From Actinomycetospora chibensis (lineage in GTDB: Bacteria > Actinomycetota > Actinomycetes > Mycobacteriales > Pseudonocardiaceae): a stretch of 64,000 nt of DNA. The notes below the pieces were generated by a model. The model did not search any database, was not told the DNA's origin, and saw nothing but the letters and a program-made list of their open reading frames with translations. Positions within the stretch are counted from its first letter, which is position 1, and each line of letters starts with the position of its first letter. Positions 63,413 through 64,000 of the stretch are shown here, one piece after another. The position numbers and the translations under genes were made by a program. The DNA lies in assembly GCF_028737215.1 (NCBI RefSeq), contig NZ_JAQZAM010000003.1, positions 372,001 to 436,000 on the forward strand, read 5' to 3'.

Positions 63413-64000
63413 CATGGTCTTGGTAGACCGCTCGAGGACAGGAGCCACACCTCGGGTGGGCGGCTTTGGTGCTCCGATGACGACTCCGTCGACTGGCACC
63501 GTGCTCAGCGAGCTGCCTGCGGCGACATCTCACCCGCCGAGCTGGAAGCCGCCCAGTACCGTCACCACCGGCCCCACCCGCGCACCCCGGCCGATAGCTC
63601 TGGGACACGCCAGGGCGGTCCACCCGGTCGTCCCGGGCTGGCGTCGCGCGACGTCTTCGCTCAGGCCGAAGGTGCCTTCACGGCACGGCATTGGCGCCTC
63701 CAAGGCCTTTGGATGGCTCGTCCGCACCCTGAAGAGGAAGGTCACACCTAGATTCGCGGAGATTGCGGCCCGCCTCGTCTGTGGAGTCGTGAGCTCATTA
63801 GGAGGGTCCCGACCGTCAGCCTCGCCGTGGACGAAGGCGCGTCGGTCCAGGGCCAGCAGAGTTGGCGGCGACATATCTCTGACGATCTGGAACGTTCTTT
63901 GTCGAGAAGGAACGGCTGTCGGACGATCGTCAGGTCGCGGTGCCGATCGGTCGGTCACCCTCGAACTATGTGGACTTACGCGTTGGCCGGAGCGGCATAT
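63413..64000. other. Window end, no gene seen
   Basis: About 590 bases with no supported gene. A minus-strand frame at 63530-63958 has no family features. A gene may begin beyond the window edge. Confidence 0.5.

Noticed and set aside
63530..63958. 142-codon minus-strand frame at the window end
   Set aside because: No family features or good ribosome-binding site.

Overview
The window is GC-rich and strongly codon-biased, with many GTG starts and GTGA/ATGA gene overlaps. It looks like chromosomal accessory DNA of an actinomycete. Tandem universal stress proteins (Usp), DUF3040 membrane proteins, GAF-ANTAR and PucR regulators, a seven-iron ferredoxin and a GarA-like FHA protein point to a Pseudonocardiaceae-type organism, though this is inferred from gene families, not from a marker gene. 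I see no rRNA, tRNA, CRISPR array or complete insertion sequence.

Layout. 0.4-8 kb: a DUF1989 protein, a Usp, and an amide-use locus (AmiC-like sensor, MarR regulator, formamidase), then a broken MFS gene and a JAMM metallopeptidase. 8-20 kb: a D-amino-acid-oxidase-like flavoenzyme, GAF-ANTAR, DUF3040, GreA-like and Usp genes, PucR, a STAS gene coupled to an orphan cytochrome oxidase subunit I, and a COG2345 regulator/ferredoxin/DUF2249-cupin set. 20-36 kb: DUF488, a flavin monooxygenase, MarR/DUF3040, Usp, AhpD-like, slipin, flavohemoglobin, an orphan CoxL-like molybdoenzyme, GarA-like, aquaporin and TDT transporter genes, with decayed genes between. 36.5-52 kb: a dense redox and carbon locus with STAS, a cytochrome b/molybdopterin oxidoreductase, a pyruvate-oxidase-like TPP enzyme, a large FAD/Fe-S dehydrogenase, a propeller lipoprotein, an enolase-superfamily enzyme, a GH15 glycosidase, an SDR, MarR and a SpoIIE phosphatase. 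53-64 kb: MFS, AI-2E-like, broken BrkB, a class A penicillin-binding protein, a lipoprotein/histidine kinase/response regulator operon, a broken sodium:alanine symporter and a GAF-ANTAR gene.

The most notable organisation is regulatory. Three MarR genes each lie beside a distinct palindrome that recurs at other promoters in the window. CATAT-N4-ATATG occurs twice in the amide locus. TATCGT-N3-ACGATA occurs three times (the STAS/ctaD operon, MarR/DUF3040, and the GarA-like gene). TCGTGC-N5-GCACGA occurs three times perfectly (STAS/cytochrome b locus, TPP/enolase divergent promoter, and the MarR-SpoIIE operon) and once with one mismatch at 34.3 kb. The last set would place quinone-linked oxidases, sugar-acid enzymes and two partner-switch proteins (STAS and SpoIIE) under one MarR repressor.

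At least seven genes carry apparent single-base frameshifts and one an in-frame TGA, while the sequence on both sides still encodes recognisable protein. This is either real decay or base errors in the assembly; the sequence alone cannot decide.
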